Shown here: positions 27,101-37,057 of the stretch, in pieces | Layout of the letters: every line of letters begins with the position of its first letter | Position numbering within the stretch: the first letter of the stretch is position 1 | Assembly (NCBI RefSeq): GCF_041197575.1 | Contig: NZ_JBDKXB010000022.1 | Location: forward strand, 1 to 55,395 | Direction: 5' to 3' | Length of the DNA stretch: 55,395 nt | From: Thioalkalicoccus limnaeus | GTDB lineage: Bacteria; Pseudomonadota; Gammaproteobacteria; Chromatiales; Chromatiaceae | Notes under the pieces: generated by a model | What the model saw: only the letters and a program-made list of their open reading frames with translations | Databases searched by the model: none | What the model was told of the DNA's origin: nothing | Position numbers and translations under genes: made by a program

Positions 27101-27266
27101 CGACGTCCAGGTCGAAGCTCGGGAAGAACTGGACGTTGAGGCGATCGAGCGCGAAGACGCCGCTCAGGATCATCAGCACCATCAACAGGTTCGCGGCGAC
27201 CTTGTGATGAGCGAAGAGCCCGATCAGGTCGCGGCGATGACCCGTATCCCGTGCGTTGGTATTCAT
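24138..27266 (-). CDS. RND efflux transporter, inner-membrane pump subunit
   Basis: This 1042-residue AcrB/MexB-superfamily proton antiporter has twelve transmembrane helices with two large periplasmic loops. Helix 1 is followed by VQFFPSFDLDVVTVRVIWSGASAEDIEEGITTPLE, the usual RND start. Helix 4 holds the paired aspartates of the proton relay in GIIVDDAIVVGEDAM. Sequence style fits the hydrophobe/amphiphile efflux family rather than heavy-metal pumps. It is translationally coupled to the adaptor gene by an ATGA overlap. No outer-membrane TolC-like gene is adjacent, so it must borrow one. The substrate is unknown. Confidence 0.93.
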   Translation of the reverse strand: MNTNARDTGHRRDLIGLFAHHKVAANLLMVLMILSGVFALDRLNVQFFPSFDLDVVTVRVIWSGASAEDIEEGITTPLEQRLRAADNLRRMTSTSTQGISAITLEFRENIDPLLALDQVRRLVDDFRNLPQDAEKPEIALVTRYESVARLVLTGVDRPDEMRHLARRFEAELLERGIDTIDLRGLPPEEISIQVDHARLTELGVGLPEIGERVAASSRDLPAGAIGRGEAARELRSLDRRRDEVEFGQLPVKASETLTVQLGDIATIERVPRDGTLRLSVDGRPAVEMVLQRAESGNSLTAARILEDWLAETRPQLPPGVELLVYDASWELIRDRIMLLVTNGLGGLVLVVAILFLFLSGRVAFWVAWGIPVSFLATLFILYLFGGSINMLSLFALIMALGIIVDDAIVVGEDAMAHHQMGEAPLLAAEGGVRRMLAPVVASSLTTIAAFLPLMLVGGTIGNILGVIPLVIVAVILASLIESLLVLPGHLRTAFVHSHKIQPRSLRARLDRGFERFRDQVFRPLVTVAVHHRFATIAAAIAALLIALGLFAGGRLAFVFFPTPEGQIITANATFVAGTPRAQVDALLRHLDETLWETERALDQGQLVNLAVAYHGGRIAGGTGDQLGALQVELVPSDAREIRNEAFIRAWRERIELPPGIESFTVTARRGGPPGRDLTVRLYGADSETLKDAALDLAEVLRGLPGVSAIEDDMAFGREQIIYSLTPAGQALGLTILDLGTQLRTAFEGQLVQIFQDGADEVEVRVKLPRAERDRLGSLERMNIRLPDGSSVPLTTVADWSTRRGFEVLRHAEGQLAVEVSADVDAALNNAVAITEDLEESVLPALQTRYGLHYSFEGRSADQRETLEDLRKGVVLGLILIYVILAWVFASYSWPLVVMTAIPFGLTGALLGHWMIGIDVTILSLFGMFGLSGIVINDSIILVKFYQQQLEQGLDPREALIEAACQRLRAVLLTSLTTIAGLTPLLFEKSVQAQFLIPMATSIAFGLGFATLLILLVVPAMLSIHESLHRRLGRLVGAVASTR

Positions 27267-28507
27267 CGCCGGGCTTCGACGCGCAGGCCGTCGATGGCGT
27301 TCGGCATGTGGGTCACGATCAGCTCGTCGCCGGCCGTCAGAGCCGGCGCCTGGACCAGGAGCCGCTCATCGCCGTGCTCGTCGTACCAGCTCCCGAGGCG
27401 CCGTACTCGGACGCCCTCCATGCGACCGTCGACGAGCCGGTAGATGCGCTCGCCGCCGTAGACGGCACCGAAGGGCACCGCGATGGCATCATCGACGGCG
27501 CGCCGCTCGAGGTGCACGACCAACATCTGGCCGGCCCGCAACAGCCCCGTCTCACCCTCGAGCCGAAACAGTGCATCGACCCCGCTGGTCGTCGCATCCC
27601 CGGCGAACCGAACCAGCCGCAGCGGGAGCACCTGCTCTCCGACGTGCGCGCTGGCCGGCAGGTAACCCATCTGGTCCAACGATGCCGCCAGTTCCTCCTG
27701 GAAAGGGGTGGGGATGCGCGCCCGGACCTCGAGGCTGGCCAGCGGGTACAGGCTGAGCAGCACATCATCGCGGCGCACCTGGTCACCGGTGGTGACGTTC
27801 ACCTCTGCGATGATGGCCCTGAAAGGCGCGGCGAATTGCGCCCGTTCGATCTCGAGCGCGATCTCGTCGAGACGGGCTTGCGCGCTCCGTAACCGAGCCA
27901 GCAGGGCGCGCTGGCGGGCGGGGAAGTCCGCCAAGCTGGTATCGCGCTGCGCGACCGCGAGCGTCTGTCGAGCGAGCTCCTGGCGCGCCGTGTCGAGGTC
28001 GGTCTGCGACCCGACCTGTTGTGTCGCCAGTCGCTGCGCGCGCGCGACGCCGTCCTCGGCGATGGCCAGCAGCGCGCGTTCCTGCTCCATGGCCGCGAGA
28101 TCCCCGAGGTGGCGTTGCGTGTCGCTGTCGATCTGAGCCTGCAATTCATCGACCTGCGCCTGGGCCTGCGCCAGCCGATGGCTGAAATCTCGCGGGTCGA
28201 GCTCGAGCAGCCGCTGTCCCGGCGCGACCCGGTCGCCCTCGCGGACCGCGACCTGCAGCACGCGGGCCGCCGCGGGGGCAGCGACCTGCAAGCGATCGGG
28301 CGTCTCGACACGACCATAGAGCTCCAGAGTCGGCGATAGGCGGCGTGGTTCGATCCGTTCGGTCTCGACGCGCCAGACCCGCTCGCGGATCTCCGGCGTT
28401 GGACGTTCCGGACGCGTCTGCTGGAGGTACTGGAACACGCCCACACCGAGGGCCAGGATCAGGACGGGGATGAAAAACTTGAGTAGGCGATTCACAACGG
28501 CTCGCAA
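27263..28507 (-). CDS. RND efflux periplasmic adaptor (membrane fusion protein)
   Basis: This 414-residue adaptor links the pump encoded downstream to an outer-membrane channel. An N-terminal membrane anchor (FFIPVLILALGVGVFQYL) is followed by a lipoyl half (VAAPAAARVLQVAVREGDRVAPGQRLLELDPRDF). A coiled-coil hairpin spans about residues 110-205, followed by the second lipoyl half (FRAIIAEVNVTTGDQV) and beta-barrel and membrane-proximal domains. It is an inner-membrane-anchored periplasmic protein, not a lipoprotein. The stop overlaps the pump start. Confidence 0.92.
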   Translation of the reverse strand: MRAVVNRLLKFFIPVLILALGVGVFQYLQQTRPERPTPEIRERVWRVETERIEPRRLSPTLELYGRVETPDRLQVAAPAAARVLQVAVREGDRVAPGQRLLELDPRDFSHRLAQAQAQVDELQAQIDSDTQRHLGDLAAMEQERALLAIAEDGVARAQRLATQQVGSQTDLDTARQELARQTLAVAQRDTSLADFPARQRALLARLRSAQARLDEIALEIERAQFAAPFRAIIAEVNVTTGDQVRRDDVLLSLYPLASLEVRARIPTPFQEELAASLDQMGYLPASAHVGEQVLPLRLVRFAGDATTSGVDALFRLEGETGLLRAGQMLVVHLERRAVDDAIAVPFGAVYGGERIYRLVDGRMEGVRVRRLGSWYDEHGDERLLVQAPALTAGDELIVTHMPNAIDGLRVEARR

Positions 28508-28706
28508 GGCGATACACAGCCTTTGTAGTGTCAGGGTCGCTCACGGCGAAGGCAAGCCTCATCGACAGACCGGATGCCGATTGCTAGGCGATGCCGGGGT
28601 CCGCCGCCGACTTGGGTTAGAATTCGTCGATCAGTGACCCGACTCACGGCCAACCACCCCGATTTCGTACCGCCGGCCCGTGCCCGGCGGCCAGCCGAGG
28701 CAGACG
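28508..28706. promoter_or_regulatory. Divergent promoter region between the efflux operon and ubiG
   Basis: This 199-bp gap must hold promoters in both directions. A possible -10 element TAGAAT is seen at 28617-28622 for ubiG but lacks a convincing -35 box. The GAGG at 28697-28700 is the ribosome-binding site that picks the ATG at 28707 as the ubiG start. Confidence 0.35.
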
Positions 28707-29426
28707 ATGACACAGACTAGCCACAACGTGGATCACGCCGAGATCCGGAAGTTCGAGGAACTCGCTTCGCGCTGGTGGGATCCTCACAGCGAGTTCAAGG
28801 CCCTCCACGACATCAACCCGCTGCGTCTGGACTACATCGATCAGGCGGCGCGGCTTCAAGGGCGCGACGTCCTCGATGTCGGTTGCGGCGGCGGCATCCT
28901 GGCCGAAGCCATGGCGCTGCGCGGTGCGCGCGTCATGGGCATCGACATGGGCGAGATGCCCCTGCGCATCGCCGAGTTGCACACGCTCGAATCTGGCGTC
29001 GAGGTGACCTACCGCCTGGTGCCGGTCGAGACCCTGGCCGCCGAGCGTCCGGCGAGCTTCGACGTGGTCACCTGCATGGAGATGCTCGAGCACGTGCCGG
29101 ATCCGGCCGCGGTCGTCGCCGCCTGTGCCACCCTGGTCCGGCCGGGCGGCTACGTCTTCTTCTCGACGCTGAACCGCAACCCGAAATCCTACCTGATGGC
29201 GATCGTCGGTGCCGAGTACATCCTCGGGATGTTGCCGAAGGGCACCCATGACTACGCGCGCTTCATTCGCCCCGCGGAATTGGCCGCTTGGGTCCGCGAC
29301 GCCGGCATGCAGGTCACCGATTTGACGGGCATGACCTACAACCCACTGAACCAGGAATACAGGCTGGAGAAGCGGCGACTCGACGTGAACTACCTGGCGA
29401 CCTGCCGGCTCGACGCCGACACCTGA
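28707..29426 (+). CDS. ubiG: Ubiquinone biosynthesis O-methyltransferase
   Basis: This 239-residue SAM-dependent enzyme carries out both O-methylations in ubiquinone synthesis. The N-terminal signature VDHAEIRKFEELASRWWDPHSEFKALHDINPLRLDYI is diagnostic. Motif I is VLDVGCGGGILAEAMA, and later family blocks include EMLEHVPDP, FFSTLNRNPKSYL and GTHDYARFIRPAEL. It is followed after 14 bases by a yciK-like gene. In relatives a phosphoglycolate phosphatase gene (gph/mupP) usually stands between them; it is absent here. Confidence 0.95.
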   Translation: MTQTSHNVDHAEIRKFEELASRWWDPHSEFKALHDINPLRLDYIDQAARLQGRDVLDVGCGGGILAEAMALRGARVMGIDMGEMPLRIAELHTLESGVEVTYRLVPVETLAAERPASFDVVTCMEMLEHVPDPAAVVAACATLVRPGGYVFFSTLNRNPKSYLMAIVGAEYILGMLPKGTHDYARFIRPAELAAWVRDAGMQVTDLTGMTYNPLNQEYRLEKRRLDVNYLATCRLDADT

Positions 29427-29440
29427 GGAGGCGAGATCCG

Positions 29441-30202
29441 ATGCAGACGGAAGCCGAAGCAACCAGCCGGATCGCCGCGTATCAGCCGGCCGCGGACCTG
29501 TTGAAGGGTCGCGTGATCCTGATCACTGGCGTGGCCGATACCATTGGCCGCGCCGTGGCCGTCGCTTGCGCGCGGCATGGGGCGACTTTGGTCCTGTCCG
29601 ATCGCGACGAGCCAGCGCTGGCACCGGTCTACGATCAGATCGAGGCCGCCGGCGATCCGCAACCCGCGATCCTGCCGTTGGACCTCGACAAGGCCACCGA
29701 GACGACCTATTTCGGGTGCGCCGAGACCTTGGCGCAGGAATTCGGGCGACTCGATGGCCTGGTGCATTGCGCGGCCTACACCCCCTATTTGAGCCGGATC
29801 GATGACTTCGGCGCCGGTGACTGGGAGCAGGTCCTGCGCGTGAATCTGACCGCTCCCTTCCTGCTCACGCGCGCCTGCCTGCCGTTGCTGAGGGCGGCGG
29901 AGGAGGCCTCGATCGTCTTCAGCGCCGATCGCGTCGGCCGACAGGGACGGGCCTATTGGGGGGCGTACGGCGCGGCCAAGTTCGGCATCGAAGGGCTGAT
30001 GCAGACGCTTGCCGACGAGACCCGCTCGGCCGGCCGCATCCGGGTCAACAGCCTCGATCCCGGCGCCGTCCGCAGCGGGCTGCGGGTTCGCCTGTATCCC
30101 GGTGAGGATCCGAACGCGCTGCCGGCGGCCGAGAGCATCGTCAATCGCTATCTCTTCCTGCTCGGCATCGACAGCCGGGGGCTCACCGGGTGCGCCCTGT
30201 AA
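29441..30202 (+). CDS. yciK: YciK-like short-chain dehydrogenase family protein with degenerate active site
   Basis: The 253-residue protein aligns over its full length with YciK-type SDR proteins: ADLLKGRVILITG near the start, VGRQGRAYWGAYGAAKFGIEGLMQTLADE in the catalytic region and RVNSLDPGAVRS after it. Y176 and K180 of the YxxxK motif remain. The serine normally 13 residues before the tyrosine is D163, the glycine-rich loop reads TGVADTIG instead of TGxxxGIG, and the NAG motif has become HCAA. It may therefore be a non-catalytic or altered relative. It sits just downstream of ubiG, as yciK does in other gammaproteobacteria. Confidence 0.8.
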   Translation: MQTEAEATSRIAAYQPAADLLKGRVILITGVADTIGRAVAVACARHGATLVLSDRDEPALAPVYDQIEAAGDPQPAILPLDLDKATETTYFGCAETLAQEFGRLDGLVHCAAYTPYLSRIDDFGAGDWEQVLRVNLTAPFLLTRACLPLLRAAEEASIVFSADRVGRQGRAYWGAYGAAKFGIEGLMQTLADETRSAGRIRVNSLDPGAVRSGLRVRLYPGEDPNALPAAESIVNRYLFLLGIDSRGLTGCAL

Positions 30203-30478
30203 GGGCGCTTGGTAACGTTACAAGCTGCCCGCGCGGGGCAAGGATACCCCGTTCCGTCGCGATCGGCGACCAAAAGATAGGCAGCCGGATACCGCGCTGT
30301 CGACTTCCGTGCCGATCAGGGCCTCCTCTGTCCTCAGCGTGAACACAAAGCCACGGATGCGCACCGATGGACACGGAATAAGACCAAGTAACGGACAAGT
30401 CGGCACATGGCTGATTCGATCCGTGAGTTTCCGTGGCTCCTTTCATCCTTTGGGGTGCCTCGGCAGCGGGCATGACAG
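30203..30478. other. Convergent intergenic region with an imperfect inverted repeat
   Basis: This 276-bp gap between the convergent yciK-like and nikR genes has no supported gene. A 10-bp palindrome GTAACGTTAC lies near 30212. An imperfect inverted repeat with AGCCACGGA-type arms spans 30349-30438 and is listed separately. Terminator function for both flanking genes is likely somewhere here. Confidence 0.45.
30349..30438. repeat. Imperfect inverted repeat with CCACGGA arms
   Basis: The left arm AGCCACGGATGCGCACCGAT starts at 30349. The right arm ends at 30438, where the reverse complement reads AGCCACGGAAACTCACGGAT. The outer 9 bases match perfectly, and about three quarters of the first 25 match. 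This style of CCACGGAT-rich sequence is familiar as a dispersed repeat in many bacterial genomes, but that is recollection only. Confidence 0.45.
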
Positions 30479-30901
30479 TCAAGCGGTGAGCCGGGACGCC
30501 TTCGTCAGTTTCGCCAGTCGCACACCGCGCAGGCCGCCGATCTCGATGCTCAAGCGCTCGATTTGATCGGCCTGGCCACGCAGTATGATGACTTCCAGGC
30601 AGTTGTGGTGGTCCATGTGGACGTGGGTGGTTGCAACCACGTGCACGTAGTCACGATGCTGGATATCGAGGACCTGCTGCGCCAGATCCCGCTGATGGTG
30701 ATCGAAGACGATCGTCAATACCCCGCTGACCTCCTCGGTGCCAGCCGTCCAAGCATCCTCGACCATCCGCTCCCGGATCAGGTCGCGGACCAGTTCCGAG
30801 CGCGACGCGTAACCTCGTCCGACAACGCGCTGATCGATCTCCTCGAGCAGCGAGCGCGGCAGAGACACGCTGAAGCGGATGGTTTCCTCGGTTTTGGACA
30901 T
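30479..30901 (-). CDS. nikR: Nickel-responsive regulator NikR
   Basis: This 140-residue repressor has an N-terminal ribbon-helix-helix (IRFSVSLPRSLLEEIDQRV, then YASRSELVRDLIRERM) and a C-terminal ACT-like nickel-sensing domain. The high-affinity Ni ligands of E. coli NikR (H76, H87, H89, C95) correspond to H82, H93, H95 and C101 with identical spacing. It represses nickel uptake when nickel is sufficient, here possibly linked to hydrogenases. The target genes are not in the window. A GAGGAG ribosome-binding site supports the ATG at 30899-30901. I did not find a GTATGA-type operator nearby. Confidence 0.95.
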   Translation of the reverse strand: MSKTEETIRFSVSLPRSLLEEIDQRVVGRGYASRSELVRDLIRERMVEDAWTAGTEEVSGVLTIVFDHHQRDLAQQVLDIQHRDYVHVVATTHVHMDHHNCLEVIILRGQADQIERLSIEIGGLRGVRLAKLTKASRLTA

Positions 30902-31109
30902 GGTCGCTCCTCGCACGATGACGCGCCCAAGCATACCCGATTCGCGGGAATGATGGGGTTGGCTCTGATGCGAAAATGGCCTGGCACGCACTGTCCGGGC
31001 CGCGCCGGAGTGGTCGCCGGGCGAAGTTGCGCGTGCGAGCTGGTGCGTCCGGGGTAGTTCGGATTTTCTCAACCGGTGTGGGGCATTCCGCGTGCTTGCG
31101 ATGGCCGGC

Positions 31110-31430
31110 TCAGTCCAAGGCCTTCGCCGAGCGCTGGCGAAAGACGCGCATCTCCTTCGCGGCCTGGATGTCTCCTTTCGCCTCGGCCGCCGCGATCCCG
31201 CGGTCGAAGACCGCGACGGCCTGTTCATGTTCTCCGGTCGCGGCGAGCGCCTTGCCGTAGAGCTTCCAGGCCGCGGAATATCCGGGATCCTGTCTGACGG
31301 CTTCGGCGAGATGTGGAAGGGCTTGCGCCGCGGCACCTTGATTGAAGTAGGCGTTGCCAAGGCCGTACCGCATCAGCGGCGTGTCCTGGCCTTGTTCGAG
31401 GAGTCTTTCCAGGTTGTCGATCAATTTCAT
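31110..31430 (-). CDS. Small TPR protein
   Basis: This 106-residue soluble protein contains about two and a half tetratricopeptide repeats (MRYGLGNAYFNQGAAAQALPHLAEAVRQDPGYSAAW, then KLYGKALAATGEHEQAVAVFDRGIAAAEAKG). It ends in a basic helix (MRVFRQRSAKALD). It probably acts as a binding adaptor; the partner is unknown. It lies upstream of nikR on the same strand, but the 208-bp gap argues against one operon. Confidence 0.78.
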   Translation of the reverse strand: MKLIDNLERLLEQGQDTPLMRYGLGNAYFNQGAAAQALPHLAEAVRQDPGYSAAWKLYGKALAATGEHEQAVAVFDRGIAAAEAKGDIQAAKEMRVFRQRSAKALD

Positions 31431-31541
31431 CGGTGTATGTGCCCATAGACTGAGTCGAAGGATGCGGGTGTGAAGCCTGTCTCACCCCAAGACCCGGACT
31501 TCTACCTGGTCAGTCCGCCCACCCACCGGACGCGCCGGCTT

Positions 31542-32375
31542 CTACCGATTGATCGAGAAGGCCAGGCGGACATTACTGGCAACGAAGCCATTATCCTTTT
31601 GTTCGCTCTCGCTCAGATAAAACTCCAGGATGGTTTCGCGATTCAACACCAGATCCTCGGTGACGTCTTCGGCCAGTTCATTGGCATGGCAAAAGACGCT
31701 GATGTACGGAGATCCTTCATCCCGTGGATCGGTGATCCAGAGATTGGGCGAGATGTGGTCCAGGACACGCAGAAACCCATAGCCCTTGTCCGGGAACCAT
31801 TTGGTGCAGACCCCGCGGACGCAGGAACCGACCTTGCCCCATTCATTGCGCGGTTCATAGGGGATCGGCAGCAGATCCGGTATCAGATAGCCCGAGTAGA
31901 AGGTGTCGACTGATTGTTGCAGCTGCCGCGATACGTTCTTGAAGCCGATCAGTTCGACGCGGCACCCGCGGTTCTGTAGCGCGTTGACGACCTGCAGGAA
32001 ATCACCGTCCCCGGTGACCAGCAGAACCTTGTCGAGCATGCTGGCTTGCAGCATCGCATCGACGGCCATGTCTAGATCGGCGTTGGCCTTGGTCGTGACA
32101 TTCCCATTGTCATCGGTGTAGCGCCGAACGGTCTTGACGGTAATCTTCCATCCGAAGTCGCGGACCATTTGCTGGTAGGCGCGCGCCTTTTTTGCGTACT
32201 CGTAGTCCTCGCGCGCCCGTTCCGAATCGAAAGCCATGTAAGTGTTCAATCGCAGCAGTTCGCCACCGGAGCGTGCCGCGTAGCGCCGCAGCACGTCGTA
32301 ACGCATCTGATAACCACCGTTGTAACGAACGTTCTCGGCGTCGACGAAAACGCCCACTCGCAGTCCGGAATTCAA
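31542..32375 (-). CDS. NYN-domain (LabA/DUF88-like) nuclease with cold-shock-like C-terminal domain
   Basis: This 277-residue protein has a PIN-like NYN ribonuclease domain over about residues 5-165. Acidic active-site residues lie in VFVDAENVRYNGG, ADLDMAVDAM and LLVTGDGDFL. The C-terminal part (about residues 185-250) looks like a cold-shock/OB fold, with KWFPDKGYGFLRV containing an RNP1-like KGYGF and a later SVFCHANEL equivalent to the DIFVH motif. An RNA-processing or RNA-decay role is inferred. Translation starts at a TTG at 32373-32375 with an AGAGG upstream. It is not evidently part of an operon. Confidence 0.82.
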   Translation of the reverse strand: MNSGLRVGVFVDAENVRYNGGYQMRYDVLRRYAARSGGELLRLNTYMAFDSERAREDYEYAKKARAYQQMVRDFGWKITVKTVRRYTDDNGNVTTKANADLDMAVDAMLQASMLDKVLLVTGDGDFLQVVNALQNRGCRVELIGFKNVSRQLQQSVDTFYSGYLIPDLLPIPYEPRNEWGKVGSCVRGVCTKWFPDKGYGFLRVLDHISPNLWITDPRDEGSPYISVFCHANELAEDVTEDLVLNRETILEFYLSESEQKDNGFVASNVRLAFSINR

Positions 32376-32648
32376 GTTTTGAAACCTCTGAAGATAAAGA
32401 ATCGTGTTTACCTGAGAGCTATCGATCAGTGTGTCAAGAGGGGTCGAGAGGCCGGATGCCCCGGTGCTTGATGTAAGTAAATCGACCGACTGATCACCAG
32501 TACGCCGGGTCGAATGTCGAGCGGGGCAAACCGAGAAGGCCGATCGCGGAAGGGGCGACGAACCTGGTCGCCCGATCCGCTCTCGGGACGGGCCGCGCGC
32601 GGAGGCGGCTGAATCGGCCTCGGCGAGCGGTGAGGAGGTGAGGATCGG
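32376..32648. other. Intergenic region between acsA and the NYN gene
   Basis: No supported gene lies in these 273 bp. A stem GGGCGAC/GTCGCCC with a seven-base loop at 32553-32573 is a candidate terminator for acsA, 76 bases past its stop. The part next to the NYN gene start is AT-richer and is probably its promoter. Confidence 0.4.
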
Positions 32649-34595
<1,947 letters not shown>

Positions 34596-34770
34596 GGCAG
34601 GCCTCTCCTCTTCGTTGTGGTCTAGTCGGGCCGGATCCGACCAGGAACTGGCTGGATCCGGCGAAAAATTCGGGAGTCGATACTAAACCTTGCGAGTGCG
34701 CTTCGCCACCCGCGGACGTGACCGGCTCCGTTGGGTTCGGGTTGCACTCGCCGCACGGGCCGGCAAGGCG

Positions 34771-35097
34771 TCAACGGGGATCATGCTCGTCGAGCCGCTC
34801 CGGGATCTCCTTCGGCGGTTCGTCGGGGGTCCGGCGAACGATCTCGACGCGAAAGTTCGCAACCAGCGCGGCCATCGCGCCGAGGGCGGCCAACACGGGG
34901 GCCATCACCGTCATCAGCCCACCGACGGCGATGCCGGCGTTCAACGGGATCTCGATCAGCTCCTCGCCGTTCGGCTTGCGTACGATGAGCCGCCGAACAT
35001 TGCCTTCGGCGATCAACTGCTTGACCTTATCGACCAGTTCGTGACCCGAGACCGTGATTTCTTCGACGATGCGGTTGCGTGGATTCTCATTCGACAT
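34771..35097 (-). CDS. DUF4342-domain protein
   Basis: This 108-residue protein has an N-terminal DUF4342-like part (VEEITVSGHELVDKVKQLIAEGNVRRLIVRKPNGEELIEIPL) followed by one hydrophobic hairpin (AGIAVGGLMTVMAPVLAALGAMAALVANF), probably membrane-associated. A polar tail follows. The ATG at 35095-35097 has an AAGGAG ribosome-binding site. Function is unknown; the family is found in diverse bacteria. Confidence 0.75.
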   Translation of the reverse strand: MSNENPRNRIVEEITVSGHELVDKVKQLIAEGNVRRLIVRKPNGEELIEIPLNAGIAVGGLMTVMAPVLAALGAMAALVANFRVEIVRRTPDEPPKEIPERLDEHDPR

Positions 35098-35133
35098 GGC
35101 AAAACTCCTTGGCATTGGGTTCGTCAGTCGGGT

Positions 35134-35988
35134 TCAAGGGGTCCCGCCGCTCCCGCGATGGTTTGCAAGGAACGCCGCGAGGGATTGCTCGTAGGCCGGC
35201 TGGGATCGCAAGAACCCGCTGTTGTGGTCCCCGCGCAGCGCCACGAACTCCTTCGGTTCGCGCGCTGCCGCGTAAAGCTTTCGACCGAGCTCGTAAGGGA
35301 TGATTTCATCGTCCGGGCTATGCAGCACTAGGACCGGCGCATCCACATGAGCGATTCGGCCGACGGCATCGAAGTCGAAGCGCAAGAACACCAGGCTGGA
35401 CAAGACCGGAAAGCTGTGGCGGGCCATGTCGGCCGCCGACGTGAAACCCGATTCGACGATCAGGGCCCGGCTGTCGACCTGCGAGGCCAAGTGCGTCGCG
35501 ACGATGGCGCCCAACGAGCGGCCGAAGATGACGATATCGTCCGCCGGTATGCCGCGTTCCTCGGTCAAGTAGATCCAAGCTCCAAGCGCATCGGCGTAGA
35601 GGCCGCGTTCGCTCGGTGCGCCGCGGCTCTGACCGTACCCGCGATAGTCGAGGATGAAGACGTTCAGGCCGAGTCGCCGGAAGATCGCGATCGAATCGCG
35701 CCGATGAGAGATGTTTCCGGCGTTGCCATGAAGGAAGAGCAGGGTGCCTCGGGGCACGGGCGCGGGGATGTACCAGCCGTGCAGTTCGACACCGTCGGTC
35801 GCGGTGAACCAAACGTCCTCGTAGCTCATCCGCCAGTCCCCAGGCGTGGCATGAATCCGGCTGTGCGGCATGAAGACCATCGAGGGCTGAGCCAGGAACA
35901 TCAAGCCGTTGAGCAGGACCAGTCCGAGGACCAGGTATCCGACGACGGACATGAGCTTCGAGGTGATCGTCAAGGCGTGCCCGGACAT
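35134..35988 (-). CDS. Membrane-anchored alpha/beta hydrolase (BEM46/YfhR-like)
   Basis: This 284-residue alpha/beta-hydrolase has an N-terminal transmembrane anchor (VGYLVLGLVLLNGLMFLA). The catalytic triad is visible as the serine in FGRSLGAIVA, the aspartate in LHSPDDEIIP and the histidine in RGDHNSGF. The oxyanion region is LLFLHGNAGNISHR. The pattern fits the BEM46/YfhR family of unassigned serine hydrolases, with the catalytic domain probably periplasmic. An alternative ATG at 35952 would shorten it by 12 residues without losing the anchor. Confidence 0.83.
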   Translation of the reverse strand: MSGHALTITSKLMSVVGYLVLGLVLLNGLMFLAQPSMVFMPHSRIHATPGDWRMSYEDVWFTATDGVELHGWYIPAPVPRGTLLFLHGNAGNISHRRDSIAIFRRLGLNVFILDYRGYGQSRGAPSERGLYADALGAWIYLTEERGIPADDIVIFGRSLGAIVATHLASQVDSRALIVESGFTSAADMARHSFPVLSSLVFLRFDFDAVGRIAHVDAPVLVLHSPDDEIIPYELGRKLYAAAREPKEFVALRGDHNSGFLRSQPAYEQSLAAFLANHRGSGGTP

Positions 35989-36067
35989 GATGGTCGTTGT
36001 CGCACGACGGTTCGAGCCGGCGCCGTTGCCCAGCGTCCGCGGTCAGTCGGGGTTTGCTCACACCCTC

Positions 36068-37057
36068 TCAGTTTGGCCACAACGGACCCTCCTCCATCGC
36101 GGCGATCTGCTCGCGCAGTTGCAGGATCAGGTCCTGCCAATAGTGTTGGGTGTTGAACCAGGGGAAGGCGATCGGGAAGGCCGGGTCTTCCCAGCGGCGG
36201 GCGAGCCAGGCGCAATGATGGATCAGGCGCAGCGTGCGCAGGGCCTCGATCAGATGGAGCTCCCGGTAGTCGAAAGGGTGAAAGGCTTCATACCCAGCGA
36301 GCACATGCGCGAGCTGTCCGCTCATCGTGAAACGGTCCCCCGACAGCAGCATCCACAGGTCCTGGATCGCCGGTCCCATGCGTGTGTCGTCGAGGTCGAC
36401 GAACAGCGGGCCGTCCTGGTTCCAGAGCAGGTTGCCGAGGTGGCAGTCGCCGTGCAGGCGCAGCGTGCGGATCTCGCCCGCGAGCCCGAACCGAGTGCGT
36501 ACCCCGTCCAGTGCTTGATCGAGCACGCTGCGAAACACGGTGTCCAGATCGGCCGGGATCCAGCCTTCGGCGAACAGCAGCGTGCGCGGTGCCTCGCCGA
36601 AGGTCGCGATGTCGAGCGTCGGGCGATGGCGGTACGGCACCCGCGCGCCGACCGCGTGGATGCGCCCGATCGAGCGTCCGAGCCATTCGAGGACTTGGGT
36701 GTCCTCGAGCTCCGGCGTCCGACCACCGCGCATGGGTGTCAGGGTGAAGCGAAAGCCCTCGAAGTGGTGCAGGGTGCGTCCACCGATGACCAAAGGCGGG
36801 ATCGTTGGGATCTCCCGCTCGACCAATTCGGCCGTGAAACCATGCTCCTCTTCGATCTGCTCGTCCGACCAGCGCCCGGGGCGATAGAACTTGGCCACGA
36901 CCGGGGATCCGTCCTCGAGGCCGATCCGATAGACGCGATTCTCGTAGCTGTTGAGCGCGAGCAGACGCCCGTCCGGGACGAGCCCGAGGTCTTCGATAGC
37001 ATCGAGCACCCGGTCCGGGGTCAGGTTCGTATAGGGGGTCGGGTTCAACGCGGTCAT
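36068..37057 (-). CDS. srkA: Stress response kinase A (YihE/SrkA family)
   Basis: This 329-residue Ser/Thr kinase of the aminoglycoside-phosphotransferase fold protects cells against stress-induced death in E. coli. Kinase features are LNSYENRVYRIGLEDGSPVVAKFYRPGRWS (ATP-binding lysine in VAKFY), LRLHGDCHLGNLLW (catalytic loop, HGDxxxxN) and LFVDLDDTRMGPAIQDLWML (metal-binding DxD). Its length matches SrkA (328). It is not clearly linked to dsbA, its usual partner, which is absent from the window. Confidence 0.92.
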   Translation of the reverse strand: MTALNPTPYTNLTPDRVLDAIEDLGLVPDGRLLALNSYENRVYRIGLEDGSPVVAKFYRPGRWSDEQIEEEHGFTAELVEREIPTIPPLVIGGRTLHHFEGFRFTLTPMRGGRTPELEDTQVLEWLGRSIGRIHAVGARVPYRHRPTLDIATFGEAPRTLLFAEGWIPADLDTVFRSVLDQALDGVRTRFGLAGEIRTLRLHGDCHLGNLLWNQDGPLFVDLDDTRMGPAIQDLWMLLSGDRFTMSGQLAHVLAGYEAFHPFDYRELHLIEALRTLRLIHHCAWLARRWEDPAFPIAFPWFNTQHYWQDLILQLREQIAAMEEGPLWPN

